Below are positions 17,299 through 27,199 of a stretch of DNA of 43,612 bases, one piece after another. Under the pieces are notes generated by a model. It was not told the DNA's origin and did no database searches. It was given only the letters and a program-made list of their open reading frames with translations. Numbering within the stretch: the first letter of the stretch is position 1; each line of letters starts with the position of its first letter. The stretch covers positions 1 to 43,612 of the forward strand of contig JAGWNT010000026.1 in NCBI GenBank assembly GCA_028871195.1, read 5' to 3'. Position numbers and translations under genes: made by a program. The stretch comes from REEB85 sp018971455. Its GTDB lineage: Bacteria > Pseudomonadota > Alphaproteobacteria > Acetobacterales > Acetobacteraceae.

Positions 17299-20200
17299 AT
17301 GAGCATCTCAACGCCGTTCATCCGCCGGCCCGTCGGCACCTCGCTCCTGATGGCGGCAATTCTCCTGGTCGGCATCGCCGCCTACCCGCTGCTGCCGGTC
17401 GCCCCGCTGCCGCGCGTCGAGTTTCCGACCATCCAGGTGCAGGCCTCGTTCCCCGGGGCCAGTCCCGACACGATGGCCACCGCCGTCGCCCAGCCGCTCG
17501 AACGCCAGTTCGCCCAGATTGCCGGCGTTTCGCAGATGACCTCGACCAGCGTGCTCGGGCAGACCTCGATCACGGTGCAGTTCGACCTCAATCGCAACAT
17601 CGACGCGGCCGCGCTGGACATCCAGTCCAAGATCACTGCCGCCGCCGGACAGCTTCCCAAGGCGCTACCGAGCCCGCCGACCTATTACAAGGTCAACCCC
17701 TCCGACAGCCCGATCATGATCCTGGCGGTGCAGTCCGACGAACTGCCGCTGATCAGCACGGATGACTACGCCGACAACATCCTGGCCCAGCAGATTTCGC
17801 AAATCCAAGGCGTGGCCCAGGTCTTCATCGGTGGCGAGCAGAAGCGCGCGGTACGGGTGCAGATCGACCCGTCCAAGCTCGCGGCCATGGGAATGACGCT
17901 GGAGGATGTGCGCACGGCCCTTGCCAACGCCACGGTCAACAGCCCGAAAGGCACCATAGACGGCAATCAGCGCAGCTTCACCATCTACGCCAACGACCAG
18001 CTCACCCATGCCGACCAGTACAACAATCTCGTACTGGCCTATCGCAACGGCGCGCCGGTGCGGGTGCGTGATATCGGCCAGGCCGTCGACGCCGCGAGCA
18101 ACCTGCGAATCGCCGGCTACCAAAACGGCAAGCGCGGCGTGCTGCTGGTGATCTTCAAGCAGCCCGATGCCAACATCATCAGCACGGTCGATCAGATCAA
18201 GGCCGCCCTGCCCCGGCTGATCGCCGCCATCCCGCCTTCGGTGAAGGTCACCGAGATGCTGGACCGGACGCAGACCATCCGCGCCTCGATCAGCGACGTG
18301 CAGGACACGCTGCTGCTCACCGTCGCCCTGGTGGTGATGGTGATCTTCCTGTTTCTGCGCAATGTGTGGGCCACCATCATTCCCAGCGTCACCGTGCCGA
18401 TCGCGCTGGTCGGCACCTTCGCGGTGATGTTCCTGCTCGGCTTCAGCCTCGACAATCTCTCGCTCATGGCGCTGACCATCTCGGTCGGCTTCGTCGTCGA
18501 TGACGCCATCGTCATGCTGGAGAACATCTACCGCCATATCGAGGATGGCGACCGGCCGCTCGACGCGGCGCTGAAGGGGGCGGGCGAGATCGGCTTCACC
18601 ATCATCTCGATCAGCGCCTCGCTGATCGCGGTGTTCATTCCGCTGCTGCTGATGAGCGGAATCGTCGGGCGACTGTTCCGCGAATTCGCGATGACGGTGT
18701 CGATCGCCGTCATCGTCTCGGCGGTCGTCTCGCTGACGCTGACGCCGATGATGTGCGCGCGCTTCCTGCGCCATGGCCGCCACGAGCACGGGCGGGTGTA
18801 CCGCACCGTCGAAGCGGGGTTCGACCTGCTGCTGGCCTTCTACCGGCGCACCCTCGACATCGCGCTGCGCCACCAGTTCATCACGCTGCTGACCTTCATC
18901 GCCACCGTTTCGCTGACCGGCTATCTCTACGTCGTCATCCCGAAGGGCTTCTTCCCGGAGCAGGATAACGGCCTGATCCTCGGGCTGTCGGAGGCCGCGC
19001 AGAATGTCTCCTTCAAGGAGATGGCCCGTATCGAGCTGGCGCTCGGCAAGGTGCTCAGCGCCGATCCGGACGTGGCGAATTATGCCACCACGATCGGCGC
19101 CGGCGTTGGCGGGCAGACCGGCAATAACGGCCGCTTCTTCATCGGATTGAAGCCGTTCACCGAGCGCCATACCAGCGCCCAGCAGGTCATCGCCCGCCTG
19201 CGGCCCAAACTCGCCAAGGTGACCGGCGCGCAACTCTTCCTGCAGGCCGCGCAGGATGTCCGGGTCGGCGGGCGGCTGTCGCGCACCCAGTATCAGTACA
19301 CCCTGCAGGATGCCGACGTGCAGGAGCTCTATACCTGGGCGCCGCGCGTGCTGGCCAAGCTGCGCACCCTGCCCCAGCTGCGCGATCTGGCGACGGACCA
19401 GCAGAATGGCGGCAACACCGCCACCCTCACGATCGACAGGGATGCCGCCGCGCGTTTCGGCATCGCGCCCCAGGTGATCGACGACACGCTCTACGACGCG
19501 CTCGGCCAACGGCAGGTGACGCAGTATTTCACCCAGGTGAACACCTACCAGCTCATCCTCGAAGTGCTGCCGGGGCTGCAGGGCAAGCTCTCCACGCTCG
19601 ACAAGCTCTACGTGAAATCGAACACCGGCCAGGCGGTGCCGCTTTCGACCTTCGTCAAGGTCGACTCCCATCCGGTCGCCCCGCTTTCGATCAGCCACCA
19701 GAGCCAGTTCCCGGCGGTGACGCTGTCCTTCAACCTGGCCCAGGGCGTGGCGCTCGGTGACGCGGTGACCGCGGTGAACAAGGCGATGCGCGAGCTGGCG
19801 ACGCCGATCACGCTGCAGGGCACGTTCCAGGGCACGGCGCAGGCCTTCCAGGACTCGCTGTCGAGCCAGCCCTACCTGCTCGCCGCAGCACTGGTCACCG
19901 TCTACATCATTCTGGGCGTGCTCTATGAGAGCTACATCCTGCCGCTGACCATCCTCTCCACCCTGCCCTCGGCCGGCGTCGGCGCGCTGCTGATCCTGCT
20001 CGCCTTCGGCTACGATCTGTCGGTGATTGCGCTGATCGGCATCATCCTGCTGATCGGCATCGTCAAGAAGAACGGCATCATGATGGTGGATTTCGCCATC
20101 ACCGCCGAACGCCGCGACGGCGAGACACCGCTCGACGCCATCCGTCAGGCCTGCCTGCTGCGTTTCCGCCCAATCCTCATGACCACCATGGCGGCCATGC

Positions 20201-20418
20201 TGTCCGGCCTGCCGCTGATGCTGGGCCACGGGGCCGGCTCGGAACTGCGGCGCCCGCTCGGCTATGCCATGGTGGGCGGGCTGCTGCTGAGCCAGGCGCT
20301 GACGCTGTACACCACGCCGGTGATCTACCTGTATCTCGGCCGCCTGCAACGCTGGCTCGCGCCGCAGCGCAAGGCGAGGCTGCCGAGCCTGGCGGGCAAG
20401 ATGAGCGAGGCGGATTGA
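17299..20418 (+). CDS. RND family multidrug efflux permease (MdtB/MdtC/AcrB-like)
   Basis: A 1039-residue inner membrane pump, full length. It starts ISTPFIRRPVGTSLLM as expected for the HAE1 family. The proton-relay Asp pair lies in transmembrane segment 4 (GFVVDDAIVMLENIYRHIE, about residue 400). The two large periplasmic loops (about 40-330 and 560-860) and the C-terminal helix set GIVKKNGIMMVDFAI are intact. It uses proton influx to expel drugs, dyes or lipophilic compounds through the adaptor encoded upstream. ATG 17299 is preferred; open frame further upstream overlaps the adaptor gene and has no family similarity. No local regulator is encoded beside it. Confidence 0.93.
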   Translation: MSISTPFIRRPVGTSLLMAAILLVGIAAYPLLPVAPLPRVEFPTIQVQASFPGASPDTMATAVAQPLERQFAQIAGVSQMTSTSVLGQTSITVQFDLNRNIDAAALDIQSKITAAAGQLPKALPSPPTYYKVNPSDSPIMILAVQSDELPLISTDDYADNILAQQISQIQGVAQVFIGGEQKRAVRVQIDPSKLAAMGMTLEDVRTALANATVNSPKGTIDGNQRSFTIYANDQLTHADQYNNLVLAYRNGAPVRVRDIGQAVDAASNLRIAGYQNGKRGVLLVIFKQPDANIISTVDQIKAALPRLIAAIPPSVKVTEMLDRTQTIRASISDVQDTLLLTVALVVMVIFLFLRNVWATIIPSVTVPIALVGTFAVMFLLGFSLDNLSLMALTISVGFVVDDAIVMLENIYRHIEDGDRPLDAALKGAGEIGFTIISISASLIAVFIPLLLMSGIVGRLFREFAMTVSIAVIVSAVVSLTLTPMMCARFLRHGRHEHGRVYRTVEAGFDLLLAFYRRTLDIALRHQFITLLTFIATVSLTGYLYVVIPKGFFPEQDNGLILGLSEAAQNVSFKEMARIELALGKVLSADPDVANYATTIGAGVGGQTGNNGRFFIGLKPFTERHTSAQQVIARLRPKLAKVTGAQLFLQAAQDVRVGGRLSRTQYQYTLQDADVQELYTWAPRVLAKLRTLPQLRDLATDQQNGGNTATLTIDRDAAARFGIAPQVIDDTLYDALGQRQVTQYFTQVNTYQLILEVLPGLQGKLSTLDKLYVKSNTGQAVPLSTFVKVDSHPVAPLSISHQSQFPAVTLSFNLAQGVALGDAVTAVNKAMRELATPITLQGTFQGTAQAFQDSLSSQPYLLAAALVTVYIILGVLYESYILPLTILSTLPSAGVGALLILLAFGYDLSVIALIGIILLIGIVKKNGIMMVDFAITAERRDGETPLDAIRQACLLRFRPILMTTMAAMLSGLPLMLGHGAGSELRRPLGYAMVGGLLLSQALTLYTTPVIYLYLGRLQRWLAPQRKARLPSLAGKMSEAD

Positions 20419-20444
20419 TCCAACGCCATCCCTCGCACGCAGAA

Positions 20445-20464
20445 ACGGCGCCCGAGGGCGCCGT
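20445..20464 (-). terminator. intrinsic terminator of the PEP-CTERM gene, probably shared
   Basis: An 8-bp GC-rich stem (20445-20452 with 20457-20464) closes a 4-base loop. Read on the minus strand it is followed by TTTCT, a short U-tract. It lies between the convergent RND permease and PEP-CTERM genes and can serve both. Confidence 0.6.
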
Positions 20465-20490
20465 ATCCATGTCGTGCGGTTGACGGGGTT

Positions 20491-21273
20491 TCAGGCGCGG
20501 CGGGCGCGGCGCAGCAGGCCGAGGCCGAGCAGGCCGCTGCCGAGCAGCGCGAAGCTGGCCGGTTCTGGCACCGTGCCCCCGCCGCCATTGGTGATGCCGC
20601 CGCTGCTGCTCAGCGTGACGCTGCCGACCGCCACATCCGGCGAGCCGCAGCCATAGGCGGTGACGATGAAGTAGCTATAGGCCGCCTGGGCCGCCGCCGT
20701 GATGGCGCTGTACTGGCTGACCGGGCCGCCCGCCACCGTGCCGAGCAGCGTGCCGGAGGTCAGCTTGCTGGTGGTGATCGTGGAGGGCGCGGCAACCGGC
20801 CCCGAGGACGGTACCGGCCCGCCATAGCCATAAATCTGCGCGCTCTCGCCCGATTGCAGCGAGTTGATGGTGATCCCGGTCAGGGAATAGCCGGCGGTCA
20901 GTGACTGGAGCAGCAGATAGGTGTTCGGCAGGATTTCGCCGTCGGGGTTGCTCAGAGAGCTCGACAGCGTGCTTTGACCGAGGCCGCTTTCGCTCAGTCC
21001 GTTCACCGATTCGGGCTTGAGGGTCACGTAGCTGCTGCTGCCCGAGCCGTTATAGGCCTCCGCGCCGATGGTCGCGCCGGAAAGCGAGAAGGTCTGCTCG
21101 CCGCCGCCGAGAACACATTTCCCCGCGCCGCCCGGGCAGGAGCCGGCGCCGAGATCGATGGTCGTGCCCGCCCGGGCCGCCGCACCCGCCAGCGTGAGGC
21201 AGGCCGCCAGCGCGGTCACCGCCACCGCGCGGCCGGCGCGCCCTGCCTCATTCCGCGTTCCCATACCCATCAT
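20491..21273 (-). CDS. PEP-CTERM sorting domain protein
   Basis: A 260-residue exported protein of low complexity rich in Gly, Ser and Thr. An N-terminal signal (VAVTALAACLTLAGAAARA) leads into a secreted body with no catalytic motif that I recognise. The last 26 residues are a classic exosortase signal: VPEPAS, a hydrophobic stretch, then a basic tail RRARRA. Exosortase (EpsH/XrtA type) would cut at PEP and pass the protein to the cell surface or matrix. Start ATG 21273 is chosen for the AGGA site 9 bases before it. No exosortase gene lies in this window, so the enzyme must be elsewhere. The function of the mature protein is unknown. Confidence 0.82.
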   Translation of the reverse strand: MMGMGTRNEAGRAGRAVAVTALAACLTLAGAAARAGTTIDLGAGSCPGGAGKCVLGGGEQTFSLSGATIGAEAYNGSGSSSYVTLKPESVNGLSESGLGQSTLSSSLSNPDGEILPNTYLLLQSLTAGYSLTGITINSLQSGESAQIYGYGGPVPSSGPVAAPSTITTSKLTSGTLLGTVAGGPVSQYSAITAAAQAAYSYFIVTAYGCGSPDVAVGSVTLSSSGGITNGGGGTVPEPASFALLGSGLLGLGLLRRARRA

Positions 21274-21339
21274 GCGATCCGATCCTGCCGGGACCCGATG
21301 GGGCGGCCGCCCGCTCGAGCCACTCATTGATGATGCGTT

Positions 21340-21412
21340 CACTTATTGTTGAGATGTACGGGTCTTGCAAGAGCAATTTTTGTTGTTTTGTCTTTTTTTC
21401 GTTCTTTTGCCG
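21340..21412. promoter_or_regulatory. AT-rich divergent promoter region
   Basis: A 70-base stretch with long T runs on the plus strand stands out in this high-GC window. It lies between the starts of the PEP-CTERM gene (21273, leftward) and the MaoC-like gene (21490, rightward). On the minus strand TTGCAA is followed after 16 bases by CAATAA, a weak promoter candidate for the PEP-CTERM gene. The palindrome TCTTGCAAGA (about 21362-21371) is at its centre. Confidence 0.35.
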
Positions 21413-21489
21413 GCCGTGCGCCCGGCGGCCACCGCTGGCCACAGGCGGCGGCAGGCGATAGCGTCGTCCAAAACCAATGGAGGACGCGC

Positions 21490-21972
21490 GTGCCCACGCA
21501 CATATTCCCGGTCGAGGCGACGCATATCATGATGTTCGCCCGCGCCATCGGCGACACCAACCCCGTCTATCACGACGCCGCCGCGGCCGCCGCCGGCGAG
21601 ACCGGCGGCATCATCGCGCCGCCGACCTTCCCCCAGGCCGTGGCGCAGTTCGACCCGGATTATCCGCTGCGTCCGAAACCCGGCCAGCCATGGTTCGGGT
21701 CTGGCAAGGCGGCGAGCGGCATCGAGGGCAATCCGGCCACCAGCGGCGGCCTGCATGCCGAGCAGCATTTCGAGTATCACCGCCACCCGCGCCCCGGTGA
21801 TGTGCTGAGCGTCGAGATCAGGCCCGGCAAGACCTGGGAGAAGGACAGCAGGCGTGCCGGCAAGCTGATCTTTCGTGAACGCATCGCCGAATACCGCGAC
21901 CAGCGCGGCGAGCTCGTGGTCACCGCCCGCAGCGTGGCGGTAACCACCGAGCGCCCGGTCGGCGCGGATTGA
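21490..21972 (+). CDS. MaoC N-terminal-like (FAS1-type dehydratase) hotdog subunit
   Basis: A 160-residue hotdog-fold protein of the MaoC_dehydrat_N type. GDTNPVYHD (about residues 22-30) stands where catalytic MaoC proteins have GDxNPLHxD, with Tyr in place of the active His. This suggests a structural, non-catalytic half. GTG 21490 follows GGAGG by 6 bases; longer open frame upstream runs through the AT-rich promoter zone and is not coding. The next gene, 11 bases downstream, supplies a complete catalytic motif, so the two probably form a heteromeric (R)-specific enoyl-CoA hydratase or 3-hydroxyacyl dehydratase. Confidence 0.82.
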   Translation: MPTHIFPVEATHIMMFARAIGDTNPVYHDAAAAAAGETGGIIAPPTFPQAVAQFDPDYPLRPKPGQPWFGSGKAASGIEGNPATSGGLHAEQHFEYHRHPRPGDVLSVEIRPGKTWEKDSRRAGKLIFRERIAEYRDQRGELVVTARSVAVTTERPVGAD

Positions 21973-21983
21973 GGGAGGCAGGA

Positions 21984-22406
21984 ATGGCACTCAAGGCAGG
22001 CAATCTCGCGGTCGGTGACACCCACCGCGCACGGGTCGTGGAGAACCTCACCCGCACGCAGCTCGTGCAGTACGCGGGCGCCTCCGGCGACTACAATCCG
22101 CTGCATACCGATGAGGTCTACACCACGCAGAAAGCGGGGTACCGCAGCGTCTTCGCGCACGGCATGCTGACCATGGGGCTCACCGGGAAGATGCTGACCG
22201 ACTATGTCGGCGACGGCAGGCTGACCAGGTTCGGCGTCCGCTTCACCAACCAGGTCTGGCCCGGCGACACCCTGGATGCCACCGCCACGGTGGCAGCCCT
22301 CCGCCAGGAAGGCGGGCAGCATTTCGTGGACCTCGCGCTCTCGACCGTCAACCAGGACGGCGTCGAGGTGATCAGCGGCAGCGCAACCGCCCGCATCGAT
22401 CCCTGA
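21984..22406 (+). CDS. MaoC-like (R)-hydratase subunit, catalytic
   Basis: A 140-residue MaoC hotdog protein with the full hydratase motif: YAGASGDYNPLHTDE (catalytic Asp and His) followed by SVFAHGMLTMGL. It adds water to, or removes it from, a 2-enoyl/3-hydroxyacyl thioester. ATG 21984 is chosen because GGAGG lies 5 bases upstream; a TTG at 21969 is a weaker start. Placed directly after its non-catalytic partner and convergent with the glutamate dehydrogenase gene, whose stop is 20 bases away. Confidence 0.87.
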   Translation: MALKAGNLAVGDTHRARVVENLTRTQLVQYAGASGDYNPLHTDEVYTTQKAGYRSVFAHGMLTMGLTGKMLTDYVGDGRLTRFGVRFTNQVWPGDTLDATATVAALRQEGGQHFVDLALSTVNQDGVEVISGSATARIDP

Positions 22407-22426
22407 CCCTCACGCAGCCCTCGCCC

Positions 22427-25400
22427 TCACGCCGGTTCGAGGGCTGCGCGCAAGGCCCGCACGGCGACCGTGATGGCCGCGAGATCGGGCATGCCGGCCG
22501 CCTCGCGGGCCAGCGCCACGGCGGCGTGCGCGGCCCGGCCGCGCGCCTCCAGGAGCGCCGATGGCTCCTGCCCCGCCGCCAGGGCCGCACCGGCCAGACC
22601 GGCCTGCAACGCCGCGAGGTCGTCGGCGAGGGCGGCAATGGCGCGCGCCCCCCAGGGGCCGGCCGGTGGCACGGCCCCAAGCACGGCGCGCAGCGGATCG
22701 ATGGCGAAGGCCTCGCCCGCGCCCGCCCATGCCGCACCCGCCACCTCGACGGGCACATGGCCGGCGGCCGCGGCGATGCGCACGACAATCGGCGCGGCCA
22801 GCAGATCGGGCAGGGCCGCGGCGAAGCTGGCGAGCTCCACCGGCACGCCCTGCGCCACCAGGCCGCGTGCGCCCGGGCTCGCCGCGGCCGCGCGCTGCGC
22901 CGCCGCGGACAGCGACGTCAGGCCGGGCCGCAGCGCCCCTGCCGCCTCGGCGAGGCTGCCCTCCGCCGGACTGGCGAGCAGCGCGCGCGTCGTCGCCTCG
23001 TGAAGCCGCCGCGCGCTCAGCAACACCGCCAAACGTGCGGCAACCGGCACCGCCTCGCCCAGCCGTTCGGCGGCGGCCCAGATGGCAGGCAGGTCGAACG
23101 CCGCGCGGGCGACCAGCGCCGCGCGCGCCACGTCCACGAGATCGGCCCCCGCCTCCGCCCCAAGCCGGCCGAGCGCCGCGGCGCCCAGCCGGTTGAGCAT
23201 CTCGTTGGTGACGGCGGTGCCGGTCAGCTCGCGACGCAGGCGATGGCGGGCGATCTCGGCGCCAAACCCCTCGCGCAGGGGGCGCGGGAAATAGCCGACC
23301 AGCAGATCGGCCAGCGCCGGATCATCGACCAGCGGCGCGATGTCGAGCACGGCGGAGAGATGCAACTTGGCATGCGCCATAAGGGTGCAGAGCTCAGGCC
23401 GCGTCAGCGCCTGGCCGGCAGCCGCGCGGGCCGCCATGGCCATCGGATCGGGCAGGCCGGCAACCGCGCGGTCGAGGATATGGGCCGCCTCCAGCAACCC
23501 CATCAGCGCGTTCTGCGCCGGCAGATCGGCCGCTCCGCCCAGCGCGTCCAGCGAGATCGCCTGGGATTGCTGGTGGTTGTCGCGCAGCACCAACTCGGCC
23601 ACCTCGTCGGTCATCGATTCCAGCAGCTCGACGCGCTGGCGTGCCGAAAGACGGCCGGATTCCGTGGCGTCGGCGAGCAGGATCTTGATGTTGACCTCGT
23701 GGTCGGAGGTCGAGACGCCTGCCGAGTTGTCGAGCGCGTCGGTGTTCAGCCGGATGCCGGCAAGCGCCGCCTCGATCCGGCCGGCCTGGGTGACGGCGAG
23801 GTTGGCCCCCTCCCCCACCACCCGCGCGCGCAGGCTTGCGGCATCGACGCGGATGGCGTCGTTGGCACGGTCGCCGGCATCGGCCTGCGATTCCGTGGCG
23901 GCCTTCACGTAGGTGCCGATGCCGCCGAAATAGAGCAGATCGACGCGCATGCGCAGGATGGCGCGCATCACCTCCGCCGGTTCGTGGGCGCCGGGCGCGA
24001 GATCGAGCATCGCCGCCGCCGGCGCCGAGAGCGGGATGGTCTTGGCCTGGCGCGAGAACACGCCGCCGCCCGGGCTGATCAGCTCGGCGCGGTAATCGGA
24101 CCACGCACTGCGCGGCAGCGCGAAAAGCCGCGCCCGCTCGGCATGGCTCGCCGCCGGATCGGGCGCGGGATCGAGGAAGATGTGGCGATGGTCGAACGCC
24201 GCCAGCAGGCGCGTGTGCGGGCTGATCAGCAGCCCGTTGCCGAACACGTCGCCCGACATGTCGCCGACGCCGGCGCAGGTGAAATCCTCGCGGTGAATGT
24301 CGTGGCCGAGTTCGCGAAAATGCCAGGCGATGTTCACCCAGGCGCCCCGCGCGGTGATGCCCATCACCTTGTGGTCGTAGCCCACCGAGCCGCCCGAGGC
24401 GAAGGCATCGCCGAGCCAGAATCCGCGCTCGACGGCAATGCCGTTGGCCGTGTCGCTGAACGTCGCCGTGCCCTTGTCGGCGGCCACCACCAGATAAGGG
24501 TCGTCGTCATCGCGCCGGATCACGGCCGGCGGCGGCACCACGCGCCCCTCGCGCAGATTGTCGGTGACGTCGAGCATCCCGTTGATCAGCAGCCGGTAGC
24601 AGGCGATGCCTTCGGCGGCGAAGGCCTCGCGGTCGCGCGCCGCCTCGCCGGTGGCCGCGGGCGGGCGCTTGAGGACGAAGCCGCCCTTCGCGCCGACCGG
24701 CACGATGACGACGTTCTTGACCATCTGCGCCTTCATCAGGCCAAGGATCTCCGTGCGGAAATCATCCCGCCGGTCCGACCAGCGGATGCCGCCGCGCGCC
24801 ACCCGCCCGCCGCGCAGATGGCAGCCCTCCATGCGGGCGCCATGCATCCATATCTCCACCAGCGGGCGCGGCAGCGGCATCTCACCGGCCACCGCGCTGT
24901 CGATCTTGAGCGCGATCACCGGCGTCTCGACGGCATAGAAATTGGTGCGCAGAACGGCGTCCAGCAGCACCCGCAGGCGGCGCAGGATACGGTCCTCGTC
25001 GGGGCTTGCCACCGTGTCGAGCAGGCCGCTCCATTGCGCCGCGAGCGCCGCCTCGTCTGCCTCGTCACGCGGGCGCGCGGGGTCGAGGCGGGTATGGAAC
25101 AGTTCGACCAGCACGCGCGCGGCCGCGGCATGGTTGGCCAGGGCATCCACCACGGCGCTCTGGCTGAACGGCGCGCCGATCTGGCGGCACCATTTGAACA
25201 TCGCCCGCAGCAGCCATGCCTCGCGCCAGGACAGGCCGGCGCGCAGGATCAGCCGGTTGAAGCCATCGGCCTCCGCCCGGCCGTCCCACACGGCCTCGAT
25301 GGCCAGGCGCAGATCGGCCCCTCGCGCGGCGATGTCCAGGGCCGCGCCATCGGCGGTCTCCAGCGTCAGCGTCTGCAGCACCACCACGCCGCCGCGCGGG

Positions 25401-27187
25401 GTGAGCTTGTGCGGCACCTCCTCGATCACGCGCAGGCCGAGCGTCTCGATCAACGGCACGATGTCCGATAGCGGGACCGGCTCGTCGGCGTGGAACAGCT
25501 TCAGTGTCAGCCGGCGGTCGGCCGCGCCGGGCTGGCGCAGCAGATCGAGGCAGAGGCGGCGCTGGTCGCGGGCGGCGGCGGCCCGGGCGATGTCCTGCAC
25601 CGCCATGGCCGCCGGCATGCGCGCGGCATAATCGTCGGGGAAGGCGTCACCCCACTCCGCCAGGGTGGCCGCGGCCTGGGCCTCGCCCTGCTCGCCCGCC
25701 AGCGCCTCGGCCAGGCGTTCACGGAAGCTGCGCGCGGCCTGCGCCATCGCCGCCTCCAGCGCCGCCACGTCGATGGCGCGCGCCAGTGCCGGATCGGCAG
25801 CGATGAGATACTGCGCCCGGGCCAGCGGTCCGTCGGCCATGGCGATGGCGTATCCGGCCAGCCGGCCCTTGGTGGCGCGGGTCAGCATGTCGGCCAGGTG
25901 ATGGCGCAAGGCGGTGTCGAAGCGGTCACGCGGCACGAAGACCACCGCGGAGAGATGCTGGCCGAACAGATCCTGGCGCAGGAACAGCGCCAGCTCCGGG
26001 CGCACCTGCAACCGCAGCACGCGCCGCGCGGCGGCGAGGATTTCTCCGCTGCTGCCCTGGAAGAGGTCGTCGCGCGGCCAGGTATCCAGAATGTGGCGCA
26101 GCGCGCGGCCATCATGCCCGCCGGCATCGACGCCGGCCTGGTCGAGGATGTCCTGCACCTTGTCGCGCAGCATCGGAATGCTGCGCGGGTTGCGGTTGTA
26201 GGCATCGGCGGCGAACAGGCCGAGCAGCAGATGCAGGCCGATCACCGCGCCATCGCCGTCCAGCCGCTTGACGACGACGACGTCGCACAGCGTCGGGCGG
26301 TGCACGCGGCTGCGCATGTCGGCCTTGGCGACCGCCAGCCGGTCGAACCGCCCCAGTGCGGCCTCGCAGGTCTGGCGCCACAGCTCGGAGCCGCGCGCGG
26401 CCTCGAAGACCTGCACGGCCGGGTCGCGCAGCAGGCCCAACGCCTCATCCGGCGCGACCGGGGTGCCGGAGGCATCGATGCTGCGCGTGCCGAGCAGGAC
26501 GAAATTGTCGCGCACCATCCAGTCGAGAAAGCTGCGCTCGGCGCTGTCGGGCAGTTCCGCCGCGATGGCGGCGAGCCTTGCGCACATCGCCTCGAAATCG
26601 CTCACGGTGGCGCGGACATCGGCCATGGCGGCGGTCAGGCTGGCGGCGATGGCGGCGAGCACGCCCTCATCGGCCTGCGGCCCGAAGGCGATCTGCATCA
26701 TCGATTCGGACCGTCCGGCCGCATCGAGGCCGAGCAGCCGGCCCGTCGCATCCCGCGCCACCGCCACCACAGGGTGCACCAGCGCCTGCACCGGCTGCTC
26801 GAAGGTCTGCAACACGCCAAGCGCCGATTCCACCAGGAACGGCATGTCGTCATTGACGATCTCGATCACCGCATGGGGGCTGCGCCAGCCGCCGGCCCCG
26901 CTGCGCGGATTGAACACCCGCAGCGTGGCGCGGCCGGGCTCGCGGCCCTGCGCGAAGCTCCACAGCGACAGCACCGCTCCAGCAAGTTCCTCGGCCGAGC
27001 GGGCGATCAGCGCCTGGGTGGCCAGCCCCGAGGCGAAATGGCGCAGGAATGCGCAGGCCGCCGTGGCGTCCCCGTCCAGGCGCTGGCGGATCGCCGCATC
27101 GGCCTGCGCGAGCAGCTCGGCCCGGGCCGGATCGTCCCGCTCAACCGCATGATCCGCTGGCATGAAGTCCGGCATGGTTGGATCCAT
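22427..27187 (-). CDS. NAD-specific glutamate dehydrogenase, large (180-kDa) type
   Basis: A 1586-residue protein of the large bacterial NAD-GDH family (Bac_GDH, about 1600 residues). The long N-terminal region (about 1-700) has the ACT-like and helical parts typical of the family. The catalytic core follows: GGIRWSDRRDDFRTEILGLMKAQMVKNVVIVPVGAKGGF, here broken, with the active lysine region near residue 833, then CAGVGDMSGDVFGNG near 975 and a dinucleotide-binding segment. It deaminates glutamate to 2-oxoglutarate and ammonia with NAD+, a catabolic role. The start at 27187 lies 12 bases after the SulP stop; a second ATG at 27175 is possible. No frameshift is seen over its length. Confidence 0.93.
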   Translation of the reverse strand: MDPTMPDFMPADHAVERDDPARAELLAQADAAIRQRLDGDATAACAFLRHFASGLATQALIARSAEELAGAVLSLWSFAQGREPGRATLRVFNPRSGAGGWRSPHAVIEIVNDDMPFLVESALGVLQTFEQPVQALVHPVVAVARDATGRLLGLDAAGRSESMMQIAFGPQADEGVLAAIAASLTAAMADVRATVSDFEAMCARLAAIAAELPDSAERSFLDWMVRDNFVLLGTRSIDASGTPVAPDEALGLLRDPAVQVFEAARGSELWRQTCEAALGRFDRLAVAKADMRSRVHRPTLCDVVVVKRLDGDGAVIGLHLLLGLFAADAYNRNPRSIPMLRDKVQDILDQAGVDAGGHDGRALRHILDTWPRDDLFQGSSGEILAAARRVLRLQVRPELALFLRQDLFGQHLSAVVFVPRDRFDTALRHHLADMLTRATKGRLAGYAIAMADGPLARAQYLIAADPALARAIDVAALEAAMAQAARSFRERLAEALAGEQGEAQAAATLAEWGDAFPDDYAARMPAAMAVQDIARAAAARDQRRLCLDLLRQPGAADRRLTLKLFHADEPVPLSDIVPLIETLGLRVIEEVPHKLTPRGGVVVLQTLTLETADGAALDIAARGADLRLAIEAVWDGRAEADGFNRLILRAGLSWREAWLLRAMFKWCRQIGAPFSQSAVVDALANHAAAARVLVELFHTRLDPARPRDEADEAALAAQWSGLLDTVASPDEDRILRRLRVLLDAVLRTNFYAVETPVIALKIDSAVAGEMPLPRPLVEIWMHGARMEGCHLRGGRVARGGIRWSDRRDDFRTEILGLMKAQMVKNVVIVPVGAKGGFVLKRPPAATGEAARDREAFAAEGIACYRLLINGMLDVTDNLREGRVVPPPAVIRRDDDDPYLVVAADKGTATFSDTANGIAVERGFWLGDAFASGGSVGYDHKVMGITARGAWVNIAWHFRELGHDIHREDFTCAGVGDMSGDVFGNGLLISPHTRLLAAFDHRHIFLDPAPDPAASHAERARLFALPRSAWSDYRAELISPGGGVFSRQAKTIPLSAPAAAMLDLAPGAHEPAEVMRAILRMRVDLLYFGGIGTYVKAATESQADAGDRANDAIRVDAASLRARVVGEGANLAVTQAGRIEAALAGIRLNTDALDNSAGVSTSDHEVNIKILLADATESGRLSARQRVELLESMTDEVAELVLRDNHQQSQAISLDALGGAADLPAQNALMGLLEAAHILDRAVAGLPDPMAMAARAAAGQALTRPELCTLMAHAKLHLSAVLDIAPLVDDPALADLLVGYFPRPLREGFGAEIARHRLRRELTGTAVTNEMLNRLGAAALGRLGAEAGADLVDVARAALVARAAFDLPAIWAAAERLGEAVPVAARLAVLLSARRLHEATTRALLASPAEGSLAEAAGALRPGLTSLSAAAQRAAAASPGARGLVAQGVPVELASFAAALPDLLAAPIVVRIAAAAGHVPVEVAGAAWAGAGEAFAIDPLRAVLGAVPPAGPWGARAIAALADDLAALQAGLAGAALAAGQEPSALLEARGRAAHAAVALAREAAGMPDLAAITVAVRALRAALEPA

Positions 27188-27199
27188 GGTTGTCTGGGG

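Noticed and set aside
17665..20349. An 894-codon open frame antisense to the RND permease
   Set aside because: No recognisable domain, composition typical of a shadow frame, and the sense strand encodes a full conserved pump.
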